Shown: positions 23,377 through 33,566 of the stretch, in pieces
Layout: every line of letters starts with the position of its first letter
How positions within the stretch are numbered: position 1 is the first letter of the stretch
Assembly: GCF_030009775.1 (NCBI RefSeq)
Contig: NZ_JASCTH010000007.1
Coordinates: 1-64,000 of the forward strand
Source: Actinoplanes sandaracinus
GTDB lineage: Bacteria; Actinomycetota; Actinomycetes; Mycobacteriales; Micromonosporaceae
Length of the DNA stretch: 64,000 nt
Direction of reading: 5' to 3'
The notes under the pieces: generated by a model
What the model was told of the DNA's origin: nothing
Database searches by the model: none
The model's input: the letters and a program-made list of their open reading frames with translations, nothing else
Program-made: the position numbers and the translations under genes

Positions 23377-25569
23377 ATGCGGCCGAACCCCGCCCCCGAC
23401 AGCGCCGGCCTGGTGCATCTGAGCGCCGCCGGAGTCAGCGTGGTGCTCGACTGCCGCGGCGACCGGTTCCCCTCGATCGTGCACTGGGGTGACGCCCTCG
23501 GCGACCTCTCCGCGGAGCGGCTGGCCGGACTGGCGCGGGCGGTGGCGCCGCAGCCGATCGGGTTCTCCGCCGACACGCCGGTGCGGGTGTCGCTGCTGCC
23601 CGAGCAGTCGGCCGGCTGGCTCGGCCACCCCGGTCTGGCCGGGCACCGTGACGGGCGGCACTGGTCCAGCGCGTTCCTCCTGACCGGAGTCGCACGCGAC
23701 CGTGCCGACGGCGTACGCCTGGAGGCTGCCGACCCGGTCGCCGGGCTGGACCTGGCCGTGGAGATCGAGCTGGACCCGAGCGGGGTTCTGCGGGCGCGGG
23801 CGCGGCTGACCAGCACCGGCGACGGGGTGTATTGGCTGGAGCACCTGACGCTGTTCCTGCCGGTGCCGGCCGAGGCCACCGAGCTGCTCGACTTCACCGG
23901 CCATCACCTGCGGGAGCGCTCGCCGCAGCGGACCGCTTTCACCCACGGCCTGCGGGTTCGTGAGAACCGCACCGGCCGCACCGGCTACGACTCCGCCTAC
24001 GTGCTGTGCGCGGGCGCCGCCGGCTTCGCGAACCGGCGTGGCCGGGTGTGGGGTGTGCACACCGCGTTCTCCGGCGGCTCCCGCACCGTGGCCGAGCGCG
24101 ACTATCACGGGCACTCCGCGCTCGGCGGCGGCGAGCTGCTGCTGCCCGGCGAGGTCGGATTGGCCCGGGGCGAGAGTTATACGACCCCCTGGTTGTACGC
24201 GTCGTTCGGCGCGGACGGCCTCGACGAGCTGGCCGGGCGCTTCCACACCCTTCTGCGCTCGCGCCCGCACCACCCGGCCACGCCACGGCCGGTCGTGGTG
24301 AACACCTGGGAGGCGGTGTACTTCGACCACGACCTCACCCGGCTGACCGCCCTGGCCCGGGCCGCCGCCGAGGTCGGCGCGGAACGGTTCGTGCTCGACG
24401 ACGGGTGGTTCGGCTCGCGCCGCGACGACACGTCCGGCCTCGGTGACTGGACCGTCTCCCCCGACGTGTGGCCGGACGGGCTCGGCCCGCTCATCGACGT
24501 CGTCCGCGGCCTCGGCATGGAGTTCGGGCTGTGGGTGGAACCCGAGATGATCAGCCCGGACTCGGACCTGGCCCGCGCGCATCCGGACTGGATGATGGCG
24601 GCCGGCGACCGCCTGCCGCCGGCGGCCCGCTCCCAGCAGGTCCTCGACCTGCACAACCCGGCGGCGTACGCCCACGTGCGCGACCGCCTCGACGCGCTGC
24701 TGCGCGAGCACGACATCGCCTACCTGAAGTGGGATCACAACCGGGACCTGGTCGACGCCGGGCACCCGGCCACCGGGCGGGCCGGGGTGCACGACCAGAC
24801 GCTCGCCGTCTACCGCCTGCTCGACGAACTGCGGGCCGCCCACCCCGGGGTCGAGATCGAGTCCTGCTCGTCCGGCGGCGGCCGCGTGGACCTGGAGATC
24901 CTGGCCCGCACCGACCGGGTCTGGGCGTCGGACTGCATCGACGCGCACGAGCGGGTGCCGATCCAGCGGTGGACGAGCCTGCTCGTACCCCTGGAGTTGA
25001 TCGGATCGCATGTGGGCGCGCCCCGCGCGCACACCACCCAGCGGGAGCTGCCTCTCGATGTGCGGGCCGGGACCGCGATCTGGGGCCACCTCGGCATCGA
25101 GTGGGACCTCACCCGGGCGTCGCCGGCCGAACTCGCCCGGCTGGCCGAGTGGGTGGCCCTCTATAGGGAGGTCCGCGGCCTGCTGCACAGCGGCACGCTG
25201 GTGCACGGCGACGTGGCCGACCCGGCCTACGAGCTGACCGGGGTGGTGGCCGCCGACGGCTCGGACGCGCTGTACGCGCTGATCGCCACCGCCACCAGCG
25301 AGAACTACCCGCCCGGCACGGTCGCCCTGCCCGGCCTCGACCCGGACCGGACCTACGCGGTGCGGCCGCAACCGCCCGGGGACCTGCCCGACGGCAACGC
25401 CGCCGCCTGGGGCGCCGCCCTGCCCTGGTGCGCACCCGGGGGCGTCGACCTGCCCGGGCGTGTGCTCGGCACGTCCGGGCTGAGATTGCCGGTACTGTAT
25501 CCCGATCGTGTGATGCTGGTGCGGGCCACAGCGGCAGAACGGGGAGGCCGTGGGACAGGTAGCCGGTGA
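23377..25569 (+). CDS. GH36 alpha-galactosidase
   Basis: 730 residues, no signal peptide. N-terminal beta-supersandwich (1-300), then the barrel with WEAVYFDHDL, FVLDDGWFGSRRDD, LWVEPEMISPDSDL, the nucleophile D453 in YLKWDHNRDL, and ESCSSGGGRVD. WASDCIDAHERVPIQ carries the acid/base Asp (D519 most likely). The length matches bacterial GH36 enzymes. It removes alpha-1,6-galactose branches, as found on galactomannan or raffinose-type sugars. The mannan genes around it favour galactomannan. ATG preceded by CCGGAGG. The 3' end overlaps the ROK gene by 20 nt. Confidence 0.92.
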   Translation: MRPNPAPDSAGLVHLSAAGVSVVLDCRGDRFPSIVHWGDALGDLSAERLAGLARAVAPQPIGFSADTPVRVSLLPEQSAGWLGHPGLAGHRDGRHWSSAFLLTGVARDRADGVRLEAADPVAGLDLAVEIELDPSGVLRARARLTSTGDGVYWLEHLTLFLPVPAEATELLDFTGHHLRERSPQRTAFTHGLRVRENRTGRTGYDSAYVLCAGAAGFANRRGRVWGVHTAFSGGSRTVAERDYHGHSALGGGELLLPGEVGLARGESYTTPWLYASFGADGLDELAGRFHTLLRSRPHHPATPRPVVVNTWEAVYFDHDLTRLTALARAAAEVGAERFVLDDGWFGSRRDDTSGLGDWTVSPDVWPDGLGPLIDVVRGLGMEFGLWVEPEMISPDSDLARAHPDWMMAAGDRLPPAARSQQVLDLHNPAAYAHVRDRLDALLREHDIAYLKWDHNRDLVDAGHPATGRAGVHDQTLAVYRLLDELRAAHPGVEIESCSSGGGRVDLEILARTDRVWASDCIDAHERVPIQRWTSLLVPLELIGSHVGAPRAHTTQRELPLDVRAGTAIWGHLGIEWDLTRASPAELARLAEWVALYREVRGLLHSGTLVHGDVADPAYELTGVVAADGSDALYALIATATSENYPPGTVALPGLDPDRTYAVRPQPPGDLPDGNAAAWGAALPWCAPGGVDLPGRVLGTSGLRLPVLYPDRVMLVRATAAERGGRGTGSR

Positions 25570-26758
25570 GGCTTCCCCGGCGAGCCGCAGGCGTGGCCCG
25601 GGCGCCCGGGAGAGCATCCTCGACGCGATCCGTGCCGCCGGCCGGCTCAGCCGCGTCGAGCTGGCGGCGATCACCGGGCTGACCGAGGCGGCCGTCTCGA
25701 TGACCGTGCGCCGCCTGCTGGAGGAAGGGCTGGTCGTGGAGACCGGCCGCACCCCCACCGGCGGCAAGCCGCGCACCCTGCTGCGGCTGGACCCGGCGGC
25801 CCGCCTCGCCGTCGGCGTCTATCTGGACCGCGACACCACCACCTATGTGCTGACCGGCCAGACCGGCGGTGTCATCTCCCGGCTGGCCCGCCCGGCGCCC
25901 ACCGGCGACCTGCTCTCCCACCTGGCCGCCGACATCGACGTCCTGCTGGCCGGCTCCGGCGTGGACCGGGCCCGCTGCTTGGGCGTCGGCCTGGTCTGGC
26001 CGGGCCCGCGCAGCGGCGTCGCGCGCCTCGACGACACCCCGCCGCATCTGCGCGGCTGGGACGGCGAGCAACTGGGCCGCGACCTGGCGGCGGCGGCCGG
26101 CTGGCCGGTTCTGGTGGAGAACAATGCCACCGCGGCGGCTGTCGGCGAGTACTGGGTGGCCCGGGTCGGCCCGGAGCGCGCGTTCGCCGCGCTGTACATG
26201 GGCAGCGGCATCGGCGCCGGCATCATCGTCGACGGCCGCGCCATGCGCGGCGGCCACGGCGGCGCCGGCGAGTTCGGTCACGTGTGCGTGCTGGTGGACG
26301 GGCCGGAGTGCTGGTGCGGCAGCCGGGGTTGCCTGGAGGCGCTGGCCGGGCCGCGGGCGGTGGTGGCGGCGGCGCTCGCCGATCCGGCCGCCGCCGCCGA
26401 GGCGGGCCTGGATCCGGGGGCGGCCCGGCGTGGCGCCGCCACCGACTTCGCCGCGATCGCACGCGCCGCGCGGGCTGGCGCTCCGCGCTGCCTGGCGCTG
26501 CTGGAGGACTCGGCCCGCTATGTGGCGGCCGCGGCGGAGTCGGTGGTGAACCTGCTCGACATCGACCTGGTGGTGCTGACCGGGCCGGGGTTCGCCGCGG
26601 CGTCGTTCGTCTACGGGCCGGCGATCATGCGGCGGGTGGGGGTGGCCGACGCCCGCACCTGGCGGCGGTCGGTGACCGTGACGGTGTCGCTGGCCGCGGC
26701 TACCGCCTCGGCCACCGGGGCCGCCGCCCTGGTGCTGCAGTCCCACCTGCGCCGCTGA
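25550..26758 (+). CDS. ROK-family transcriptional regulator
   Basis: 402 residues. An N-terminal winged helix (SILDAIRAAGRLSRVELAAI, GLTEAAVSMTVRRLLEEGLV) is fused to an actin-like ROK sugar-binding domain with AVGVYLDRD, LVENNATAAAVGEYW, GGHGGAGEFGHV and the zinc motif CWCGSRGCLEAL. This is a NagC/XylR type repressor, released by a sugar or sugar phosphate. The GTG at 25550 lies inside the end of the alpha-galactosidase gene, with GGAGG only 2 nt upstream, so the start is a little uncertain. It is the best candidate for binding the operators at 23328-23345 and 33351-33368. Confidence 0.85.
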   Translation: MGQVAGEASPASRRRGPGARESILDAIRAAGRLSRVELAAITGLTEAAVSMTVRRLLEEGLVVETGRTPTGGKPRTLLRLDPAARLAVGVYLDRDTTTYVLTGQTGGVISRLARPAPTGDLLSHLAADIDVLLAGSGVDRARCLGVGLVWPGPRSGVARLDDTPPHLRGWDGEQLGRDLAAAAGWPVLVENNATAAAVGEYWVARVGPERAFAALYMGSGIGAGIIVDGRAMRGGHGGAGEFGHVCVLVDGPECWCGSRGCLEALAGPRAVVAAALADPAAAAEAGLDPGAARRGAATDFAAIARAARAGAPRCLALLEDSARYVAAAAESVVNLLDIDLVVLTGPGFAAASFVYGPAIMRRVGVADARTWRRSVTVTVSLAAATASATGAAALVLQSHLRR

Positions 26759-26773
26759 CGACCGGCCGCCGGC

Positions 26774-27211
26774 TCAGGCGGGCTGTCCGGTGTCCGGGCA
26801 CATGTTCTCCTGTGCCGCCTTGATCATCGCCCGCTCCACGTACTTGGGCAGGGGGGTGTCGGCGATGAGGTCCTCGACGGTCGAGCCCGCGCGGAGACTG
26901 GCACACGTGGCCACCGCCACGTTGATCGCCGCCTGCTTCGTCGACGGCACGGCCCACCCGTTCGCGACCAGGAACGAGTCGGACGTCAGGTCCCGCCAGA
27001 ACCCCGCCTTGCCGGGAAGGCCCTTCGGTCCGCGCTCGCCCACGGGACCCCGCAGCCCGGGCGTGCCCGCGACGCCCCTCTCGCCGGCCGGCCCGGCGGC
27101 CCCGGCCGCACCCCGCGGGTACGTCCCGGTGGCCATGGCGACACCTGCGCCGGTGGCCGTCCCCCAGCCGAGAGCGGCCAGGACCACCACGATGGCGACC
27201 GACCGGGTCAT
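26774..27211 (-). CDS. Secreted or anchored collagen-like protein with DUF732-like C-terminus
   Basis: 145 residues. N-terminal hydrophobic segment (SVAIVVVLAALGWGTATGAG; signal peptide or anchor), then a collagen-like stretch of about twelve Gly-X-Y triplets (residues 34-70, for example GERGVAGTPGLRGPVGERGP). The C-terminal helical domain has two cysteines (C103, C138) in the order FLVANGW...AVATCASL...ENMCPD, which resembles DUF732. Translated after the next collagen-like gene with a 4-nt ATGA overlap. It lies on the other strand and 15 nt from the end of the ROK gene. Surface role inferred. Confidence 0.7.
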   Translation of the reverse strand: MTRSVAIVVVLAALGWGTATGAGVAMATGTYPRGAAGAAGPAGERGVAGTPGLRGPVGERGPKGLPGKAGFWRDLTSDSFLVANGWAVPSTKQAAINVAVATCASLRAGSTVEDLIADTPLPKYVERAMIKAAQENMCPDTGQPA

Positions 27212-27696
27212 CCCTGTTCTCCCTGCGGTCCCGCGGGTCCCTGCGGGCCGACCTGGCCGGCGGGTCCCGGAGCCCCTGGAACGCCCTGCGGTCCCTGCGG
27301 TCCGGTCGGCCCTTCCGGCCCCACGCCGTTGAAGATCAGGACGGTGAGCACCGCCGCCGCCAGCCAGCCCAGCACCGCGATCAGCGCCGCCGTCGTCATG
27401 GAGATCTTCAGGGTCCGGCCGCCGCCGTCCGGGCCCGACGCCGCGACATCGTGCGGCGCCGCCGGAGGCGACCACGGCGGCTGCGGCGCGCTGAGCCCGG
27501 CGGGCACCACGCTGCCCGGCGGCGAGCCGGGGTGGTACTGCGCGGGAACGGACGGCACGGGAACGACCTGGGTGGGCACGGCCTGGGTGGGCACGGCCTG
27601 GGTGGGAACAGACGGCGGCGGGCTCCCGGCGCCGTCCGGCGCCGGCGAGTGCCCTTCTGCCGGTGACGCACTCGCCGCGTGGTGGGGAAAAGTCAC
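27208..27696 (-). CDS. Membrane-anchored collagen-like protein
   Basis: 162 residues. A Pro/Ala/Val-rich N-terminus with VPTQ repeats (residues 30-48) comes first, then one membrane helix (AALIAVLGWLAAAVLTVLIF, about 102-121). An external tail of twelve Gly-X-Y triplets (GPEGPTGPQGPQGVPGAPGP onward) runs to the C-terminus. The topology puts the collagen-like part outside. Paired with the gene above by an ATGA overlap, so the two Gly-X-Y strands might form a mixed triple helix. GTG start with AAGGAG. Bacterial collagen-like proteins are usually surface or matrix proteins. Confidence 0.7.
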   Translation of the reverse strand: MTFPHHAASASPAEGHSPAPDGAGSPPPSVPTQAVPTQAVPTQVVPVPSVPAQYHPGSPPGSVVPAGLSAPQPPWSPPAAPHDVAASGPDGGGRTLKISMTTAALIAVLGWLAAAVLTVLIFNGVGPEGPTGPQGPQGVPGAPGPAGQVGPQGPAGPQGEQG

Positions 27697-27903
27697 AAGG
27701 CACTCCTTCGGATCTCTGTGGGCGGTCCCGGTGGGTCTCCCGGAGTAATCCTCCAGCGGTGCCTGTGTGCACGGTGCCCGGAAATGGACCGGGCTGGACA
27801 GGGTTGGACACGGTGCCGGGACTGGTCAGGCGAAGGGCTGTCCTCGTCCCGGCGGGCCGGCCGCGATCCTTTCGCGACGCCGCGCCCTGAGGGTCACCGA
27901 CGG

Positions 27904-28706
27904 TCAGCGGCGCAGTTCGCCCAGGCGCCGCTCGGGGTTGGGAGCGGCGTCGGCGAGTGTCCGGGTGTACTCGTGCCGCGGACGGAGGATGACGTCGTCG
28001 GCCGGGCCGCGTTCGACGATCCGGCCCTGGTACATCACCAGGATCTCGTCGGAGAAGTGCCGGGCGGTGGCCAGATCGTGGGTGATGTAGAGGACGCCCA
28101 GGTCCTCTTCCCGTTGCAGGGTGGCCAGCAGGTTGAGCACTCCGAGGCGAATCGACACGTCCAGCATGGAGACCGGCTCGTCGGCGATGAGCACGCCCGG
28201 TTCCGGGGCGAGGGCGCGGGCGATGGCGACCCGCTGCCGCTGGCCGCCGGAGAGCTCGTGCGGGCGGCGCCGGGCGACGTTCGCCGCCGGGGTGAGGCGA
28301 ACCCGTTCGAGCAGGTGCAGGACCCGGCGGCGCACGTCGGCGTCGGTCATCGCCGGATGGTGCAGCCGGATCGGCCGGGCCAGGTGATGCTCCACGCTGT
28401 GGAACGGGTTCAGCGAGGCGAACGGATCCTGAAAGATCATCTGCACGGTACGGCGATAGCGGGCCAGTCCCGCCCCGCGGCGGGCGACCGGCTCGGAGTC
28501 GAGCAGGATCTCACCGGAGGTGGGGCGTTCCAGTTGGAGCAGGAGCTTGGCGACGGTGGACTTGCCGCTGCCGCTCTGCCCGACCAGCGCCACGGTCCGG
28601 CCGTGGCCGAGGGTGAAACCGACGTCGTCGACGGCGCGCAGCGTGCTGGTCCGCAGGCCGTGCCGCAGCCGGTACTCCTTGCTCAGCCCATGCGCTTCCA
28701 GGGTGG

Positions 28707-28710
<4 letters not shown>
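27904..28710 (-). CDS. ABC importer ATPase, Dpp/Opp family, second subunit
   Basis: 268 residues. Walker A VGQSGSGKST near 41-50, Q loop IFQDPFASLNPFH, signature LSGGQRQRVAIARAL, Walker B GVLIADEPVSMLD, and switch His in ITHDLATA. The C-terminal RIVERGPADDVILRPRHEYT is typical of the DppF/OppF type. It energises the importer together with the partner ATPase, with which it shares a 4-nt overlap (28707-28710). Last gene of the importer operon. Confidence 0.9.
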
Positions 28711-29593
<883 letters not shown>

Positions 29594-29597
<4 letters not shown>

Positions 29598-30535
29598 AGC
29601 GTGGACTCCTTGGCCTTGCGCAGTTGCTCGGACGACATCCGCCAGCCGCGGCGGGAGGCGCGGGTCTGGCTGCGCAGCTTCGGGTTGATGATCTCGTCGA
29701 TCGAGAAGTTGATCAGGGAGAGGGCCGCGCCGAAGAGCGCGAGCAGCAGACCGGGGGGCACGAACCACCACCACGCGCCGAGCCGCAGGGCGAGGCCGTT
29801 CTGCGCGTAGTAGAGCATGGTTCCCCAGGTGAACGAGCCGCTAGCGCCCAGGCCCAGGTAGGACAGCCCGGCCTCGCCGAGGATCGCGAAGATGACCGCG
29901 AACACGACCTGTGAGGCGAGCAGTGGGATCAGGTTGGGCAGGATCTCCACGGCCAGGATCCGCCAGCGCTTCTCCCCCGCGACCCGGCAGGCCAGCACGT
30001 AGTCGCGGCCGCGCAGGCTCAGTGTGGAGCCGCGCAGCACCCGCGCCGACCCGGCCCAGCCGGTGATCGCGAGGACGAGGGAGACCAGCAGCAGGCTCTT
30101 GTCGGGCACGTAGGCGGAGATGACGATGACCACGGGCAGGCCCGGGATGACCAGCACGATGTTGGTGAACAGGGAGAACAGCTCGTCGAGCCACCCGCCG
30201 GCGTAGGCGCCGACGATGCCGAAGAACGCCGACAGCAGCAGGGTCAGAACGCCGACGATCGCGCCGACGATGAGCGAGCCGCGGGTGGCGTACGCCAGTT
30301 GGGCCAGCACGTCCTGCCCGGTCTGCGTGGTGCCGAGCAGGTGGTCGCCGGAGGGCCCGGCGAGCCCGATGTCGCCGACCCGCGACGGGTCCTGCACCAG
30401 CAGCGGGCCGAGCAGGCCGAACAGCACGACGGCGCCGCCGAGGATCAGGCCGGCGGCGAGTTTCGCGGTCAGCGGCGGCCACGTGGGGCGCCGCCGCGTG
30501 ACGGGTGCGGTGAGGGCGACGGTGTCCGCGGTCAA
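29594..30535 (-). CDS. ABC importer permease, DppC type
   Basis: 313 residues, six membrane helices. LLGTTQTGQDVLAQLAYATR is the DppC/OppC N-terminal signature, and VAGEKRWRILAVEILPNLIP is the EAA-loop region that contacts the ATPases. GEAGLSYLGLGASGSFTWGT is the late conserved segment. The extended C-terminus (NPKLRSQTRASRRGW) is basic. It overlaps the following ATPase gene by 4 nt and lies 12 nt after the DppB-type gene. Confidence 0.92.
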
Positions 30536-30547
30536 CGCGATCTCCTC

Positions 30548-31537
30548 TCAGCTCCGCGCCCGGATGCGCGGGTCGATGACCGAGTACAGGAGGTCGACCA
30601 GGAGGTTCGCGCCCAGCACCGCCAGCGTGATGATCAGGAAGATGCCCTGCATGAGGGCGTAGTCGTTGCCGCCGACAGCCTGCAGCAGCGCCGATCCGAT
30701 GCCGGGGTAGGAGAAGACCGCCTCGGTGACGATCGACCCGGCGACGACGAAGCCGAGACTGATGGCGAAGCCGGAGATGGACGGCAGGACGGCGTTGCGA
30801 GCCGCGTACCGCCGCATGATCCGGCCCGGGCGCAGGCCTTTCGCCTCCGCGGTGAGCATGTAGTCCTCGGACAGGGTGGACACCATCATGTTGCGCATGC
30901 CGAGCATCCATCCGCCGGCCGACGACACGATGATGGTCAGCGCGGGCAGGGCTCCGTAGTAGAGGACCGAGCCCAGGAACTCCCCGTTCCAGCCGGGCGT
31001 CACGGTGTAGACGTCGTAGCCGCCGTTGAGCGGGAACAGCGGCCAGACGCTGCCCAGCAGGAAGAGCAGGATCAGGGCCAGCCAGAAGTACGGCACGGAC
31101 TGGAACATGGTGGTGACCGGGATCAGGTTGTCCAGCCAGGAGCCCCGCCTCCAGCCGGCGAGGGTGCCCAGGCCCACGCCGGCCAGGAACGAGATGACGG
31201 TGGCCAGCCCGATCAGGCCGATGGTCCAGGGCAGTGTCCGCCCGATGATGTCGATGACCGAGGCGGGGAAGAACGTCACGGAGACACCCAGGTCACCGGT
31301 GGCCAGGCCGGCCAGGTAATCGCCGTACTGGCGCGGGAGGGGCCGGCTGGAGTCGGCGCCGAGGAGCGCCTCGATGGATTGCCTGGTCTCCGGCGTGACC
31401 GGCCCCTTCTGCCCCAGTTTCGACATCATGATCTCGACCGGGTCGCCGGGCATCAGTCGCGGGATGCAGAAGTTGACGGTCAGCGCCGCCCAGAGGGCGA
31501 CCAGGTAGAACCCGAATTTGCGGATCAGGTATCGCAT
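30548..31537 (-). CDS. ABC importer permease, DppB type
   Basis: 329 residues. N-terminal MRYLIRKFGFYLVALWAALT with FCIPRLMPGDPVEI is the family start (xxRLxPGDP). Six membrane helices, EAA-type loop MLTAEAKGLRPGRIMRRYAA, and the ending NLLVDLLYSVIDPRIR, all standard for DppB/OppB. It forms the channel with the DppC-type subunit. The first gap in the operon, 27 nt to the binding protein gene, shows no separate promoter. Confidence 0.92.
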   Translation of the reverse strand: MRYLIRKFGFYLVALWAALTVNFCIPRLMPGDPVEIMMSKLGQKGPVTPETRQSIEALLGADSSRPLPRQYGDYLAGLATGDLGVSVTFFPASVIDIIGRTLPWTIGLIGLATVISFLAGVGLGTLAGWRRGSWLDNLIPVTTMFQSVPYFWLALILLFLLGSVWPLFPLNGGYDVYTVTPGWNGEFLGSVLYYGALPALTIIVSSAGGWMLGMRNMMVSTLSEDYMLTAEAKGLRPGRIMRRYAARNAVLPSISGFAISLGFVVAGSIVTEAVFSYPGIGSALLQAVGGNDYALMQGIFLIITLAVLGANLLVDLLYSVIDPRIRARS

Positions 31538-31564
31538 GTCGTGCGTTCCCCGGCGCCGGCCCGG

Positions 31565-33250
31565 CTACTTCGCCGGCCGGAGGTTGGCCATCACGATGCC
31601 GTTGTCCCAGATCTTCCAGGAGGCGGGCAGCGCGTACTTGTTCTCGTTGGTCGGCCACCCGGTGGCGCGGCTGGTGTTGAACTCGGTGAGCAGCGAGTTG
31701 ACGTAGATCGGGATGTAGGGCAGGTCCCGCACGATCTCCTTCTGGATGATCGCGTACTGCGCCTTCTGCGCGGCCTCGTCGTTGGTTCCCGCGGCGGCCT
31801 GGAGGGCGCTGTCCACCAGCGGGTTGCTGTAGCGGGCGTAGTTGCCGCTGGTGCTGGCCGTCTCGCCGACCTTCGCGGTCGTGACGGTGGCGTACTTCGC
31901 CTGGTAGGTGTGGTAGGGGTTGTTGTTGGCGCCGAGGCCGATGGAGTCCAGCGACAACTGGAACTTGCCTTGGACCTGGTTGTTGTTCCACTCGTTCCAG
32001 GACACCTGGGCCGGTTTCAGCTCGATGCCGGCTTCCTTGAGCTGCTGGGCCATCGCGTCGTTGAGGGAGATGAAGTCGCTCCAGCCGGTGACGGTCTGGA
32101 TGGTCATCGACAGGCGCTGGCCGCCCTTGCCGCGGATGCCGTCGGCGCCCTTGACCCAGCCGGCCGCGTCGAGGATCTGGCCGGCCTTCGCGACGTCCGG
32201 GGCGCCGGGGATGGTGACGTGCGCCGGATCGGTGATCCACTTCTGGTCCCGCTCGGGCAGCAGCAGGGTCGGCGAGGCGGTGGCGGCGAATCCGCCGCCG
32301 GCGAGCTTGTTGAGCTGGTCCCGGTTGATCGCGTGGTGGATGGCCTGGCGGACGGCCGGGTCGGTCTGCGGGCCGGCGCAGCCCAGGGCGACGTTGGAGC
32401 AGGTGAAGACGGATGCGGTGAGCACCGGGGTGTTGACGTAGGAGAGCTCCTTGTGGTTCTTCAGAAGCTGGTCGAGCCCCGGCAGGAAGGAGCTCATCCA
32501 GTCCACCTGACCGGCGGTCAGCGCGGCGCTCGCGGCGTCGGCAGTGGCCAGGGAGATGTAGCGGACGTTCTGGATCTGCGGCTTGCCCGGCTGCCAGTAG
32601 GCGCTGTTCTTCTCCAGCACGAAACTCTGCGCGGAGAAGGTCTTCAGCTTGTACGGGCCGGTGCCGACCGGGTTCTGGTTGATGGTCTTCGCGGGGTCGG
32701 GGACCTTGCTCCAGACGTGTTCCGGGATGATCGGCGTGTGGCCGACGATCGACGCCTCGTCGGTGAACGACTTGGCGTCGAAGGTGAGGACCGCGGTCTT
32801 GTCGTCCTTGGCCACCGAGGACCGGAGTTTGAGGCCGGTGGCGTTGATCGCCTTGGTGCGGCGGATCAGATCGAACGTGAACGCCACGTCCTTGGCGGAG
32901 AACGGCTGCCCGTCGGCCCAGGTCACGCCGTCGCGGGTGGTGACGGTCAGTTCGGTGCCGTCGGCGTTCCAGGCGTAGGTGGATCCGAGCATCGGCTGCG
33001 GCGCCGCGTCGCTGGCGAGGTTGTACCAGAACAGGGCCTCGTAGATCATGCCGTTGGTGGGCTGGAGCTGCGTGGGCGAGAACGGGTTCCAGTTTTCGAG
33101 AATGGTGCCGTTCGCGCCGTTGAACACGGTGATCGAACTGTTCGCGGCGTTGGCGCCGGGCTTGCCGTCACCGGAGCCGGAGCAGCCGGCCAAGGCTAGT
33201 GCCATCACGGCGACGGCCGCGACGGCCCGCCGTGCGAAGACGTGAGACAT
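31565..33250 (-). CDS. Substrate-binding lipoprotein of the Dpp-type importer (probably manno-oligosaccharides)
   Basis: 561 residues. Lipoprotein signal with lipobox LALAGC; Cys is the predicted lipidated residue near 24. SBP_bac_5 fold: AWNADGTELTVTTRDGVTWA and DGQPFSAKDVAFTF are the family signature, then NPVGTGPYKL and AVRQAIHHAINRDQL. Family members usually bind peptides, but in several bacteria close relatives bind beta-mannosides or cello-oligosaccharides. The neighbouring beta-mannosidase, mannanase and shared operator argue for a mannan product. ATG at 33250 with GAGGG; the in-frame ATG at 33277 lacks a good site. Confidence 0.88.
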   Translation of the reverse strand: MSHVFARRAVAAVAVMALALAGCSGSGDGKPGANAANSSITVFNGANGTILENWNPFSPTQLQPTNGMIYEALFWYNLASDAAPQPMLGSTYAWNADGTELTVTTRDGVTWADGQPFSAKDVAFTFDLIRRTKAINATGLKLRSSVAKDDKTAVLTFDAKSFTDEASIVGHTPIIPEHVWSKVPDPAKTINQNPVGTGPYKLKTFSAQSFVLEKNSAYWQPGKPQIQNVRYISLATADAASAALTAGQVDWMSSFLPGLDQLLKNHKELSYVNTPVLTASVFTCSNVALGCAGPQTDPAVRQAIHHAINRDQLNKLAGGGFAATASPTLLLPERDQKWITDPAHVTIPGAPDVAKAGQILDAAGWVKGADGIRGKGGQRLSMTIQTVTGWSDFISLNDAMAQQLKEAGIELKPAQVSWNEWNNNQVQGKFQLSLDSIGLGANNNPYHTYQAKYATVTTAKVGETASTSGNYARYSNPLVDSALQAAAGTNDEAAQKAQYAIIQKEIVRDLPYIPIYVNSLLTEFNTSRATGWPTNENKYALPASWKIWDNGIVMANLRPAK

Positions 33251-33350
33251 CGGCGAATCCCTCGTTCGGATCGCCACCCGGCAGGCGGCGAGTCACGTGC
33301 GCGTGCCCCGGACCCGCACCGCGGACCAGGATTCATGAGCTTCGATCGAT

Positions 33351-33382
33351 CATTATTAAGTGGCTTAAGTTTGCGTTGTCAA
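33351..33382 (-). promoter_or_regulatory. Promoter and operator of the ABC importer operon
   Basis: On the minus strand TTGACA (33382-33377) is followed after 17-18 nt by TTAATAA. The spacer and -10 contain TTAAGCCACTTAATAATG (33368-33351), a TTAAG-NNN-CTTAA dyad matching the site at 23328-23345 in 13 of 18 bases. The distance from site to -35 box is nearly the same (7 and 8 nt). The start codon is about 100 nt downstream. Confidence 0.65.
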
Positions 33383-33430
33383 GTGCGACTCTTCGGGGCA
33401 CGGGATCGAAGACGATCAAGGCCTGATCAC

Positions 33431-33461
33431 TTGACACGGCTTAGTTAAAACAATTTAGATT
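33431..33461 (+). promoter_or_regulatory. Promoter of the GH5 mannanase gene
   Basis: Consensus -35 TTGACA (33431-33436), then an AT-rich spacer (CTTAGTTAAAACAATTT) and -10 candidates TTAGAT (33455-33460) or TAGATT (33456-33461). The spacer half CTTAGTTAA resembles one arm of the neighbouring operator but is not a clean copy. GATCA-N5-TGATC at 33414-33428 is a second small dyad just upstream. The rest of 33251-33566 holds the two ribosome-binding sites. Confidence 0.6.
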
Positions 33462-33566
33462 CTTTGGGAGCGTGACCACCCTCGATTCCGTTCCCGTCTC
33501 CCGTCCCCCCGGGAGTCATCCCCACGACCGGCCGAGGAGTCCCGCGGCCGGGCAGGAGGCACAACC

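Noticed and set aside
23338..25776. 812-codon minus-strand open frame
   Set aside because: Antisense of the GH36 gene; low-complexity protein.
30299..33199. 966-codon plus-strand open frame
   Set aside because: Antisense of the permease and binding-protein genes; those have full family motifs, this frame has none.
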